DNA from: Bacteroides neonati
GTDB taxonomy: Bacteria > Bacteroidota > Bacteroidia > Bacteroidales > Bacteroidaceae
Assembly (NCBI RefSeq): GCF_000499785.1
Contig: NZ_HG726019.1
Span: 248,001 to 312,000, forward strand
Length of the DNA: 64,000 bases
Direction of reading: 5' to 3'
In this document: positions 35,705 to 44,641 of the stretch, in pieces
Position numbering within the stretch: position 1 is the first letter of the stretch
Layout of the letters: each line of letters begins with the position of its first letter
Notes under the pieces: model-generated
The model's database searches: none
What the model was told of the DNA's origin: nothing
Seen by the model: the letters and a program-made list of their open reading frames with translations, nothing else
Made by a program: the position numbers and the translations under genes

Positions 35705-36911
35705 TATTATATTCTACAAAGTAGTAAAAGTTTTATCTTTTGTTTTTATTATTATAGCCTCTTCTTCGTGTGGGCTAGGAGCTATAGGCAAGTATGCAAC
35801 CTATACGTCGAGTATCGGAGACTCGTTGCCCGATACCTTTCGCGTAGAAGTACCCATGGCTTTCTCTGAGGGGTGGTTTACGATTGATGGAAAGATGAAT
35901 GGTCAAGAGATGCCTTTTATCATTGATACAGGTGCATTCATGTGTTTGGCTCAAACAAATACTTTAGCCGAGATAGGGGCAACACTCTGGGGAACTTTTC
36001 CTATTAAGTCGTTGAATGCCTATGGGGAGAAGACAGAAACCACTCTTTATTATCCTCATAATTTCGAACTATATGGTTTGTCCTTTAAAAAGCCTCTTTT
36101 TACGGCCATCTCTCCGAACGAATATATTTATGATTTTGCCTCTAAACCAATACTTGGTGATAATTTGATTAAAGCTCTTTATTGGAAATTCTCGATGGAT
36201 GAACGGAAGATAATTTTATTTGGGAAAGAAGATAAGGCCCTGCTCAATAAAGAAGTAAAAGGATATGCGAAAATAGAAATGGGGGCATCAAAAAAAACAG
36301 AACTGACAATCCGACCTCTCGGGAAATCGCGTGAATTTCTGTTTGATTTAGGTTTTAATAGCGAAATCAGAGTGGATAGAGAGACCTTTACCGAACTCTC
36401 CAAACAAATTATGTTTAAAAAATATCGATATACTTTTAACGATAGCATTACCGATACGCTCTTCCTCTCGGATTATGTCAATGTAGAGTGGGGTGGAGTC
36501 GAGGTAAAAGATTGTAGAATTGCCCATGCTGCTAAGGTAGATCACAACTTGATCGGCTCAAGATTTATGCAACGCCTAAACTTCGTTTTAGCCTTTGAAA
36601 GCTTGAAGAAACGGCTTTATATACAGCCATCTGCTACGTTCAAACTATCGGAGAGCACTGCTTATTTCTCAGACTTTGGCTTTGATTTGAAGCAGAAAGA
36701 GGAAGAAGCACACGTTGCCTTGCTCGAAGTCGGTGGATTGGCCGAAGCTGCCGGTTTGCAGTTGCAAGATAAAGTGCTGAGTATCGACAATGGGGCCTTT
36801 GACTTACATGCAGAGGATTGTCATGATCGGTTGTCCGTCTATCTTCGGGATAAGCAAAGTATCAATATTCGGATTGAGCGAGGCGGACAGATAATGGAGT
36901 TTAATATATAG
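35697..36911 (+). CDS. retropepsin-like aspartic protease/PDZ lipoprotein
   Basis: A 404-aa lipoprotein (signal ending IIASSSC). It has an N-terminal retropepsin-like domain with the catalytic IDTGAF motif (about residue 80), a second retropepsin-type half (about 190-310, with FDLGFNSE) and a C-terminal PDZ-like domain (about 320-404: EVGGLAEAAGLQLQDKVLSIDN). Proteins of this layout are common in Bacteroidetes as putative periplasmic or surface proteases; no substrate is known. The start overlaps the wrecked exporter's frame, and a relic of a second copy lies just after its stop. A role in processing the island's peptide is possible but unproven. Confidence 0.78.
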   Translation: MNNIIFYKVVKVLSFVFIIIASSSCGLGAIGKYATYTSSIGDSLPDTFRVEVPMAFSEGWFTIDGKMNGQEMPFIIDTGAFMCLAQTNTLAEIGATLWGTFPIKSLNAYGEKTETTLYYPHNFELYGLSFKKPLFTAISPNEYIYDFASKPILGDNLIKALYWKFSMDERKIILFGKEDKALLNKEVKGYAKIEMGASKKTELTIRPLGKSREFLFDLGFNSEIRVDRETFTELSKQIMFKKYRYTFNDSITDTLFLSDYVNVEWGGVEVKDCRIAHAAKVDHNLIGSRFMQRLNFVLAFESLKKRLYIQPSATFKLSESTAYFSDFGFDLKQKEEEAHVALLEVGGLAEAAGLQLQDKVLSIDNGAFDLHAEDCHDRLSVYLRDKQSINIRIERGGQIMEFNI

Positions 36912-36917
36912 CACACT

Positions 36918-36962
36918 CGGAGGCTTATTGTCGGATGCCTTTCGAGTGGAAGCACCCCCGAT
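36918..36962 (+). pseudogene. relic of a second protease-gene copy
   Basis: Positions 36928-36957 match 35826-35855 at 24 of 30 bases and translate LSDAFRVEAP against LPDTFRVEVP of the intact gene. All that is left is about 15 codons, starting 6-16 bases after the intact gene's stop. It shows that a tandem paralogue was deleted. Confidence 0.7.
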
Positions 36963-37079
36963 TAATTCGCATCATTAACTAATTTTAGCGTATAATGAAA
37001 GGTTTAAGCAAGGGACATAAAGCTATTCTTTACTCAATAAATAAAAGTAAATAATGTAGCAATGGAGAGGAGTAACCAT

Positions 37080-38009
37080 ATGATGACAAAGACTATTCTC
37101 GTTTTAGTTTATTTTCTATATGCTATATCTTCTTATAGCACGAACATGATCCGTGTGAGTGTAAAAGATGAAGCATCTCTCCCGCTTTCTTATTGTGATG
37201 TGGCGCTGCTAAGCAAGCTATACTTGGTTACGGGTGATGACGGCACGGTCTTTTTGGATGCTTCTTTGTGCGAAGTGGGAGATACCCTGCGGATTCGCTA
37301 TTTAGGGTATGAGAATCTAGATGTTGTTATTTCACAGCAATTTCTGGAGACAGCAAGCCATGTCTTTAATTTAATCCCTAAAACGTATGCACTTGGTGAT
37401 GTAGAGGTGAGTGCAGCATTTGATGCGGAACAGTTTTTCAGGAAGAAGAAAAAAAAGATGCTGTTGCCTTTTGACGCTAATCATACGTTGTCTATCTTGG
37501 CTAAAGTGAGCTATATAGATAAGGATGGAAAGCCCAAGAATCTGTCTGGTAGGATGACGATTGCTTGCCTCGCTAAAAAGTACAGCATCGTAGAGAATAC
37601 TGATATGCAGGATTCTTTGGTGGAAGCTACCGTCTTGCGTAGCCTGCAACTGTCGTCCTATATTCCTTACTCTTTTTGCTTACAGAGGTTTCGGAAGCAC
37701 TTTGATATTAATTATATCGGAATACAAGAAGGCCGTTGGAACTTTCTTCTCTCCGTGAAACCGGAGTTTGTGACACACCCTTTTACCGGTTTTCAGGTTG
37801 GGGATAACCTTTCCACACAGGTCGACATCGGTCAAGATGGTTTTGTGTTCAGTGCCGAAACACGTGCCGTGATTCATTCGGGTGCCTCACGATCGTATAC
37901 GCTCTATACGGAATATGCTAATTATAAATCCCAACTGGCTGCAGTCTATATCAATGCAATGTTGCATAAAGAAAAAACACATGTAGAGTTATTTTGTGAG
38001 TATGAATAA
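37080..38009 (+). CDS. secreted protein with carboxypeptidase-regulatory-like domain
   Basis: A protein of about 309 aa with a signal peptide (MMTKTILVLVYFLYAISSYS). Residues 25-110 resemble a CarboxypepD_reg-like beta-sandwich (SLPLSYCDVALLSKLYLVTGDDGTVFL, shortened core V-T-G-D-D-G), followed by about 190 residues with no recognisable domain. Such proteins are often periplasmic or surface-exposed in Bacteroidetes. The in-frame ATG at 37062 is an alternative start. No partner is evident, and the preceding 110 bp hold only a 19-codon chance frame. Confidence 0.6.
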   Translation: MMTKTILVLVYFLYAISSYSTNMIRVSVKDEASLPLSYCDVALLSKLYLVTGDDGTVFLDASLCEVGDTLRIRYLGYENLDVVISQQFLETASHVFNLIPKTYALGDVEVSAAFDAEQFFRKKKKKMLLPFDANHTLSILAKVSYIDKDGKPKNLSGRMTIACLAKKYSIVENTDMQDSLVEATVLRSLQLSSYIPYSFCLQRFRKHFDINYIGIQEGRWNFLLSVKPEFVTHPFTGFQVGDNLSTQVDIGQDGFVFSAETRAVIHSGASRSYTLYTEYANYKSQLAAVYINAMLHKEKTHVELFCEYE

Positions 38010-38051
38010 AGAGCCCATACAAGCTGTTTTAGCTAATATCATAGAGAACCT

Positions 38052-38073
38052 TTAACGAACCCTAAAATGTAAT
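38052..38073 (+). repeat. copy 1 of a TTAACGA-TAAAATGTAAT motif
   Basis: TTAAC at 38052 and TAAAATGTAAT at 38063 recur at 39238-39259 with the same 11-bp offset. Here the motif lies between two convergent genes, pointing at no start codon, as if it were the leftover promoter of a lost rightward gene. Confidence 0.5.
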
Positions 38074-38098
38074 ATTACGTTGACTTGTGGTATAGACT

Positions 38099-38635
38099 TT
38101 ATTTTACTTCTTGTCTCCATCCGCGAAAAATGTAATTTACTTTCTTACCTTCCGCATTGGGTCTAAACCAGATATTCTTTTTTAATTCAGTCTCAATTTT
38201 ATGATAGACAGATACCGGAATTGTGGCAAATGGATTTGTTGATATAAATTGGAATTCAACATCAATAATCCTCCCTGTCTCTGAGCTGATATACATTGTT
38301 ATTGTAATCTCACGCCCTTTTAATCTTTGTTTCTCTGCCGCAGTAAATGAATTGTTTACAATATCACGACATTTAGATCTGGTCCAGTTATCTTCTTCTA
38401 AAAATGGAGTGTATAATTCTTCTACGACTTGATTGGTGCCTTTTATAACTTGATCAACATGATTCAGCTTATTCTCTTTGTTATATAATGTCACAAATTT
38501 GGCTCCTTCCAACACATCACATTGATACGTGTATCCATCCTCTTGAAATGTTTTATCAACGGCATAGTAATACGTTTGAGCTAAAACAGGTTGTATGCAA
38601 CACACGAAGCTAATAAATACTATAATTGTTTTCAT
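38099..38635 (-). CDS. secreted protein of unknown function (DUF5043-like)
   Basis: A 178-aa exported protein with a signal peptide ending PVLAQ and an all-beta/alpha body containing GYTYQCDVLEGAKFVTLYNKEN and a C-terminal KKNIWFRPNAEGKKVNY segment. I recall similar Bacteroides proteins under the name DUF5043 but cannot verify it. The C-terminal half (TMYISSETGRIIDVEFQF) looks like a TonB C-terminal-type fold. It is convergent with the previous gene. Confidence 0.6.
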   Translation of the reverse strand: MKTIIVFISFVCCIQPVLAQTYYYAVDKTFQEDGYTYQCDVLEGAKFVTLYNKENKLNHVDQVIKGTNQVVEELYTPFLEEDNWTRSKCRDIVNNSFTAAEKQRLKGREITITMYISSETGRIIDVEFQFISTNPFATIPVSVYHKIETELKKNIWFRPNAEGKKVNYIFRGWRQEVK

Positions 38636-39324
38636 GATTTAGCAGTTTTTGGTTAGTATTCTTAAATTTGAGAAATTGGATAGGCTGGTTCTGCTTTGCT
38701 CCCACTTACGTTTTACTCAATGCTGCCGACTTTCCTCACATTGTTCGTTTTCATACGATTGACTTTAGACTAATACTCTCTCTTTGTTGTATAGATACGG
38801 GTTATCACTTTATTATAGAAACGTAGTTACTACTGATTTGTTTTTTGTACTTAGATTTTATGTGTATTCGTAATTGCTTGATAATTAGCATTGGAACGAC
38901 TGCTCTTCATTGTGTATCAATTTATTGAAACACTCGATTGACAGGGTGCTCCAAGAGCTATTAATAGCCCAGTGATACATCCTTTTGGGGTTCTCAGGCC
39001 TGCTGGGTTAAAAGAAAAGCGATTCTACTTTTTTAACTATTTCTTATTCTACTGGGCTTGATAATTTGATAGCTAACGCTAATAGTAATAAAGTTGAGAT
39101 TTGTCTCTTTATTCTTAAATTTGTCACAAATTGGTATGTGATAAACTCTTCTGAAGCCTTATCTCTTTAACCCTCTTCCTGCATGTAACTCCTTTGTAAC
39201 CAAAAACGTAATTAAACGATCCTTTTCCGCTACAACCTTAACGAGTCTTAAAATGTAATCTGGTTGATACCTCTTTGTAATAGCTCATAGCGATCTTCGT
39301 GCCGTAATCTAAAAAGATAAAGGT
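38636..39324. other. 689-bp AT-rich gap without a supported gene
   Basis: I see no convincing coding frame on either strand. It holds an 8-bp inverted pair AGCCCAGT/ACTGGGCT (38966 and 39051). Near the right end TGTAAC boxes lie at 39184 and 39195 (11-bp spacing), then the second TTAACGA-TAAAATGTAAT motif at 39238-39259. The last 140 bp probably hold the promoter of the gene at 39325. Confidence 0.6.
39238..39259 (+). promoter_or_regulatory. copy 2 of the TTAACGA-TAAAATGTAAT motif
   Basis: TTAAC at 39238 and TAAAATGTAAT at 39249, 66 bp before the start of the SusCD-locus first gene. A CTCTTTG sequence follows at 39271 but does not fit TAnnTTTG. It could be an activator site, related in spacing to the ATAAC boxes. 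Confidence 0.4.
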
Positions 39325-39861
39325 ATGAAAAAGAAAATGGTGTTAACAACTGCCTGCATGGTATTACTTCTGATAGCGAATGCTTCCGTGCTACGACCAC
39401 TGGATGAAAAGTCGGTCAATCGTAGCAAAGCAACGGAGAGTGTGGTGCTGGAGAAGACGTGGAAGTTTTATTCTGCCATCAAGCAACCTACTGCGGAAGC
39501 GTTGGCCGATGAAAATAACTATAAATTCGGCAAAGAAGCCGGCTACTTGTATACGATGTTTATGACTACCTATGTAGTAAGAGAAGAGGTAGTGCCCGGC
39601 GACCCTATGCGGCGTACGGTTATTCGTAAGCCGATTATCTATAATGCCGTTCGCTCCATTGAGAAGCAGCTTGGCAAGGAGCTTCGCAGCAATCGGATGA
39701 ATGCCGAACAGGTAGCTACCGACTTTGCACAGGTACTAAAAACCGCTCTTTCGGCTATCGACTCCGATAGCCAGTCGTTCGAAGATGCTTTGCAGGCCAA
39801 CCGCAAAGATGCATCTTATCTTCTTTCCGTATTCAAACAAGTGGAACTAACCGAAATTTAA
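39325..39861 (+). CDS. exported protein of unknown function, first gene of the SusCD locus
   Basis: A 178-aa protein with a Sec signal (KMVLTTACMVLLLIANASV) and a mostly helical body (AEALADENNYKFGKEAGYLY; RSIEKQLGKELRSNRMNAEQ). I do not recognise the family. It lies 103 bp before the SusC gene in the same direction and is probably co-expressed with it. Its base composition is like the SusCD genes and unlike the AT-rich island to the left. Confidence 0.65.
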   Translation: MKKKMVLTTACMVLLLIANASVLRPLDEKSVNRSKATESVVLEKTWKFYSAIKQPTAEALADENNYKFGKEAGYLYTMFMTTYVVREEVVPGDPMRRTVIRKPIIYNAVRSIEKQLGKELRSNRMNAEQVATDFAQVLKTALSAIDSDSQSFEDALQANRKDASYLLSVFKQVELTEI

Positions 39862-39899
39862 TCGGCTTTACCCTACATTTATTTTAATGCATAAGTCTT

Positions 39900-39925
39900 G
39901 AACAGGGAGCATCTGCTCCTTGTTC
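39900..39925 (+). promoter_or_regulatory. hairpin before the SusC gene
   Basis: GAACAGGGAGCA (39900-39911) pairs with TGCTCCTTGTTC (39914-39925), one G-T pair, around a 2-base loop that would widen in RNA. No T-tract follows, so it is more likely an mRNA-stabilising or attenuation structure than a terminator. Confidence 0.45.
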
Positions 39926-39964
39926 CGGGGGCTTATTATCTCAAATTTCTAAAGAAAAACAAGT

Positions 39965-42900
39965 ATGAACAGTAAATTTTATCTGCTCTTTTGTGGACTG
40001 CTCCTTTGCAGCTTCGCTATCATGGCACAAACAATCAAAGTAACAGGAGTCGTTACCGACAAGATGGGGCCTATTATCGGAGCTACCATTCTGGTGAAAA
40101 ATGAAACGAACGGAACAGTGACCGATCTCGACGGACGTTACAGCATCGAAGCACCCGAGAAAGGCACGTTGGTATTCTCTTTCATCGGCTACAATCCGGT
40201 TGAAAGGCAAGTGGGCAACAGCAAGGTGATCAACGTCGAACTGTCCGAAGATGTAAAGGCGATCGACGAGGTGGTGGTTACGGCCATCGGTATCAAGCAA
40301 CAAAAGAAGAAGATTGGTTATACTACTCAGCAGGTGAGTAGTGAGGTACTCAATGCTACACCGGGGCTCAATGTGGGCTCGGCACTGTCGGGGCAGGTGG
40401 CGGGGTTGTTGGTAGCCAATCCTACGGGACTGTTTCAGGCTCCGAGTTTCAAGCTGCGTGGAAATACTCCGTTGGTTGTACTCGATGGGGTACCGGTAGA
40501 AACTGATTTCTTCGATGTATCGAGCGAGAATATTGAGAGTGTAAACGTGCTCAAAGGTACGGCTGCATCGGCTCTTTACGGTTCGCGAGGTAAGAATGGA
40601 GCCATTCTTATTACCAGCAAAACAGCTCAAAAGGAGGGCATCGAGATTCAGTTCTCGACCAACAATATGATGACTGCCGGCTTTGCCGTACTGCCCGAAA
40701 CGCAACATCAATACGGTAGCGGATCGAACGGTAAGTATGAATTCTGGGATGGTGCCGACGGAGGAATATCGGATGGAGATATGACTTGGGGGCCGAAGCT
40801 CAACGTCGGTCATAAGGTGGCACAGTGGAATAGCCCCATCCGTGACAAAACAACCGGCGAACAGATAGACTGGTGGGGTGATGTAAAGGGAACCCAGTAC
40901 GATGATAAGTCGCGCTACGAGCGTGTGCCCACCGACTGGGTATCGCACAATAACCTGAAGGACTTCTTGCAAACAGGTTTAGTTACCAACAATACAATTT
41001 CGGTGGCATACAAGGGAGCCAAAGCGCGCTACTTCCTCACGGGGCAGTATGCGTATCAGAAGGGGCAGGTGCCTTCGACCCAAATGCACAACGGAGGTAT
41101 TAACTTCAACTCGACCTTCGATCTGGCGAAGAACTTGCAGCTCGATGCCAACTTATCGTACAACAAAGTGGTTTCGCCCAGTTATCCGCGCTACGGATAC
41201 GGGCCTAAGAACCATATGTACACCATCGTGGTGTGGATGGGTGATGATGTGAACGGCAAGGAGCTGCAAAAGCACAAATACGTTCCGGGGCAGGAAGGAT
41301 ATCGTCAGGCCAACTACAACTACTCTTGGTATAACAATCCTTACTTCGCTGCCGAAGAGCTGAAGCAGTCTGAAAGCCGCGATGTGGTGAACGGACAGTT
41401 GCGACTCAACTACCAGTTATCTCCCAAACTGAACCTTCAGGGACGTGCCTCTTTGCGAAACCGGACTACGCTTCAGGAGATGACCGTGCCCAAAAGCTAT
41501 ATGAACTACGGAGACTCTCGCGAAGGCGATTATAAGGTATGGAATCGCCATCAGAACAACGTAGATGCCGCCCTGCTGGCAACGTATACGGAGAACCTCA
41601 CTCCCAATATACTCTTTACGCTTAATGCCGGTTCATCGCTCTTTTACCGCAACTATCGCGAGGAGTATCAATCGACCGATGGGCTAATCGTTCCCTTCGT
41701 ATATAGTATCAGCAATACACAAGGCCCTGCTATCGCGACTGCGCAGCGCAACGAGAAAGCTACACGAAGCGTCTATGGCTCGGCCAACCTTGATTTCTAT
41801 ACGTATGCTTTCCTGACGTTGACCGGGCGCAACGACTGGTCGTCGACCTTGGCCAAAGGGCAGAACTCTTACTTCTACCCGTCGGTGGCGTTGAGTACCA
41901 TGGTTTCCGAATATGTCCGCTTGCCCAAAGCAATCGACTATCTGAAGCTGTATGCCTCGTGGGCGGTGGTGTCGACCGACTTGAATCCTTACCAAATTCT
42001 GTCGACCTATACCAAAGATACGAACTATGGTTCTCATCCCTCCATCTCATATCCCAATAAACTGGTCAATTATTACATCAAACCCCAAAAGACGACTTCG
42101 TGGGAGGCTGGCTTGTCGACTGCCATACTGCGCAACCGTATTTCCCTCGATGTAACCTATTATCACACCATCGACGAGAATCAGATTATCGATCTCAACA
42201 TCTCCAATGCCTCGGGTTTTGCCAGCCGCAAGGTGAACGGAAACCAATACACAACCAACGGCCTTGAGATAGTAGCCAATGTACAAGCCATTAAAAAGCG
42301 CGACTTTAGCTGGGATTTTGCCGTGAACTGGAGTAAGAGTGTGCGTAAACTGACCGATATTTACGGTGGGCAAAAGAAGTTTGGCGACCTGAAGGTGGGC
42401 GACCGTGCCGATGCCTTTTATGGTTCGCAGTGGCAGAAGAGTGCCGATGGAAAACTGATTCTCGACGGCAACGGCATGCCTACCAAAGATGCGTATAACC
42501 AATACCTCGGGCATCGCGACCCCAATTTTCGTATGGGAATGCAGAATACTTTCCGATATAAGAACTTTACCCTCTCGATCGATCTCGACGGTGCGTATAA
42601 AGGAGTTATCTACTCGGTGTTGAGCGAAAAACTGTGGTGGGGAGGTAAGCACCCCGGTTCGGTGCAATACCGTGATGCGCAGTACGCTGCCGGGCATGCT
42701 GTATATGTGCCCGATGGGGTAGTGGTTACCGGTGGCGAACTGAAACGCGATGTAGATGGAAATGTAATCTCCGATACCCGTACCTATGAGAAGAATACAA
42801 CGGCAGTCGACTGGCAGCAATGGTGTCAGAACTATCCCTACCGCGCCTTTGTCTCTTCGCAAGAGAGCGAGCAGTTTGCCAATGTGTTCGACCGCAGTTA

Positions 42901-43120
42901 CCTGAAACTGCGTCGTGTATCGCTGGCATACGACTTTACCAAGCGGTTGCCCAAGCATAGCGCGGTCAAGGGGCTTACGGTAACCGTTTTCGGCAACAAC
43001 CTTGCCGTGTGGAAGAAAGTTCCTTTTGTTGATCCCGATTATACCGGCGATGACAACGACGGAGGAGCCAATGATCCCACCGCACGGTATATCGGTGCAG
43101 GTGTTAATGTAAAATTCTAA
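39965..43120 (+). CDS. SusC/RagA-family TonB-dependent outer-membrane transporter
   Basis: A 1051-aa TonB-linked porin that imports a substrate delivered by its SusD partner. It has a signal peptide (ending IMAQ), an N-terminal carboxypeptidase-regulatory-like domain (VTGVVTDKMGPIIGATILVK), the TonB-box region EVVVTAIG, a plug domain (LNVGSALSGQVAGLLV; VLKGTAASALYGSRGKNGA), and a beta-barrel ending in a C-terminal aromatic strand (GAGVNVKF). No signal-transduction (STN) domain or anti-sigma/ECF gene is nearby. It is followed 28 bp later by the SusD-like gene. Confidence 0.94.
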   Translation: MNSKFYLLFCGLLLCSFAIMAQTIKVTGVVTDKMGPIIGATILVKNETNGTVTDLDGRYSIEAPEKGTLVFSFIGYNPVERQVGNSKVINVELSEDVKAIDEVVVTAIGIKQQKKKIGYTTQQVSSEVLNATPGLNVGSALSGQVAGLLVANPTGLFQAPSFKLRGNTPLVVLDGVPVETDFFDVSSENIESVNVLKGTAASALYGSRGKNGAILITSKTAQKEGIEIQFSTNNMMTAGFAVLPETQHQYGSGSNGKYEFWDGADGGISDGDMTWGPKLNVGHKVAQWNSPIRDKTTGEQIDWWGDVKGTQYDDKSRYERVPTDWVSHNNLKDFLQTGLVTNNTISVAYKGAKARYFLTGQYAYQKGQVPSTQMHNGGINFNSTFDLAKNLQLDANLSYNKVVSPSYPRYGYGPKNHMYTIVVWMGDDVNGKELQKHKYVPGQEGYRQANYNYSWYNNPYFAAEELKQSESRDVVNGQLRLNYQLSPKLNLQGRASLRNRTTLQEMTVPKSYMNYGDSREGDYKVWNRHQNNVDAALLATYTENLTPNILFTLNAGSSLFYRNYREEYQSTDGLIVPFVYSISNTQGPAIATAQRNEKATRSVYGSANLDFYTYAFLTLTGRNDWSSTLAKGQNSYFYPSVALSTMVSEYVRLPKAIDYLKLYASWAVVSTDLNPYQILSTYTKDTNYGSHPSISYPNKLVNYYIKPQKTTSWEAGLSTAILRNRISLDVTYYHTIDENQIIDLNISNASGFASRKVNGNQYTTNGLEIVANVQAIKKRDFSWDFAVNWSKSVRKLTDIYGGQKKFGDLKVGDRADAFYGSQWQKSADGKLILDGNGMPTKDAYNQYLGHRDPNFRMGMQNTFRYKNFTLSIDLDGAYKGVIYSVLSEKLWWGGKHPGSVQYRDAQYAAGHAVYVPDGVVVTGGELKRDVDGNVISDTRTYEKNTTAVDWQQWCQNYPYRAFVSSQESEQFANVFDRSYLKLRRVSLAYDFTKRLPKHSAVKGLTVTVFGNNLAVWKKVPFVDPDYTGDDNDGGANDPTARYIGAGVNVKF

Positions 43121-43148
43121 GCCAATATCTACTTAATTCAGACTAAAA

Positions 43149-44621
43149 ATGAAAAAACTATTATTACTTCTGCTCACCGTTTGCATAGCTGTCTCTTGCG
43201 GCAACCTGAGCGACATGAATATCGACCCCGATAACGCGCTGCAAACGCACCCTAAACTGCTGTTGACGCAGCTTTGTATGAATGCCTTCAAGAGAGATAC
43301 CGATGGTATGTATGCCACCCGAAAGGTGATACAAGCCGACGGAGAGAATGCCGATCAATACTATAAATGGACACGCGGCAGCTTTGGCTATTACGACAAC
43401 CTGCGTAATGTGCAGAAGATGGCCGAAGAGGCCGAACGGGTAGGAGAGCCTGTTTATACCGCTTTGGCCAAGTTCTTCCGGGCGTACTATTTTTATGAAC
43501 TCACCCTTCGTTTCGGAGATATACCGTATAGTGAGGCATTGAAAGGAGAAACCGAGGGACTGTATACACCTGCATACGACTCGCAGGAAAGCGTATTTGC
43601 CGGTATTCTCCAAGAGCTTAAAGAAGCCGATGAACTCTTGACGGGTCACGCCTCCTCGATTGGTGGTGATATTATTTATAGTGGCAACAGTATCCAGTGG
43701 CGGCAACTGATCAACTCCTTCCGCCTGAAGGTGTTGATGACACTCTCTAACCATACCAATGTGGGCGGGCTTCACATTGCTTCCGAGTTCAGAACCATTG
43801 TCACCTCCAAACCGCTGATGATGAGCTTGGCCGATAATGGACAGCTTGTCTATCTCGATCAGCAGGGCAACCGCTACCCTCAGTTCAACGCCCAGTGGTC
43901 GGGCTACTACATGGATGACACCTTCATCGGACGGATGCGAGAACGCAAAGATCCGCGTCTCTTCCTCTTCTGCACGCAAACCAATAAAGGGCGAACCGAA
44001 GGAAAGGCAATCAATGACTTCAGTTCGTACGAGGGAGGCGATCCGGCTGCTCCGTATAGTGAAGCTAACAAGAAGGTGACGGCAGGAACCATCTCGCCCA
44101 TCAATGACCGCTATCGGATAGAACCGATTGTAGAACCTACGCTGTTGATGGGATACGCCGAGTTGCAACAGATATTGGCCGAAGCAGTGGTGCGGGGATG
44201 GATTGGCGGAGATGGTAAGGCATATTACGAAAACGGTATCCGTGCCTCGTTTACTTTCTTTGCCACCCATGCCAAAGCATACGCGCAGTATCTCAACGCA
44301 GAGGCGGTTGAGGCTTACCTGCAAGAGCCCTTGGTCGATTTCGCACAAGCCACTACCACCGATGCCCGTATAGAGCGTATTGTGATGCAGAAATACCTTG
44401 TTACCTTTTATCAGGGCAACTGGGATGCATTCTTTGATCACTTGCGTACCGGCTACCCTGCATTCAGACGTTCGCCGGGTACTGAGGTGCCCAAGCGCTG
44501 GATGTATCCGCAACAGGAGTACGACAACAACGCCACGCAGGTAAAGGCAGCCATTGTTCGACAGTTCGGTGCCGGAAACGATAAAACCAATCAGCCCACT
44601 TGGTGGCAGAAGAAAGATTAA
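43149..44621 (+). CDS. SusD/RagB-family outer-membrane lipoprotein
   Basis: A 490-aa surface lipoprotein (signal ending CIAVSC) acting as the lid and ligand-binding partner of the SusC porin. N-terminal MNIDPDNALQTHPKLLLTQLC, FRAYYFYELTLRFGDIPYSEAL and GYAELQQILAEAVVRGW are typical of the SusD-like_2 branch (PF12771, from memory). That branch often serves non-starch or non-glycan nutrients. Co-transcribed with SusC and the phosphoesterase downstream. Confidence 0.9.
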   Translation: MKKLLLLLLTVCIAVSCGNLSDMNIDPDNALQTHPKLLLTQLCMNAFKRDTDGMYATRKVIQADGENADQYYKWTRGSFGYYDNLRNVQKMAEEAERVGEPVYTALAKFFRAYYFYELTLRFGDIPYSEALKGETEGLYTPAYDSQESVFAGILQELKEADELLTGHASSIGGDIIYSGNSIQWRQLINSFRLKVLMTLSNHTNVGGLHIASEFRTIVTSKPLMMSLADNGQLVYLDQQGNRYPQFNAQWSGYYMDDTFIGRMRERKDPRLFLFCTQTNKGRTEGKAINDFSSYEGGDPAAPYSEANKKVTAGTISPINDRYRIEPIVEPTLLMGYAELQQILAEAVVRGWIGGDGKAYYENGIRASFTFFATHAKAYAQYLNAEAVEAYLQEPLVDFAQATTTDARIERIVMQKYLVTFYQGNWDAFFDHLRTGYPAFRRSPGTEVPKRWMYPQQEYDNNATQVKAAIVRQFGAGNDKTNQPTWWQKKD

Positions 44622-44641
44622 ATCAACTCAATATTCAACCC

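Noticed and set aside
36995..37054. 19-codon frame MKGLSKGHKAI.. before the carboxypeptidase-like gene
   Set aside because: No leader motif, promoter or similarity to the other peptides; short enough to be random in AT-rich DNA.
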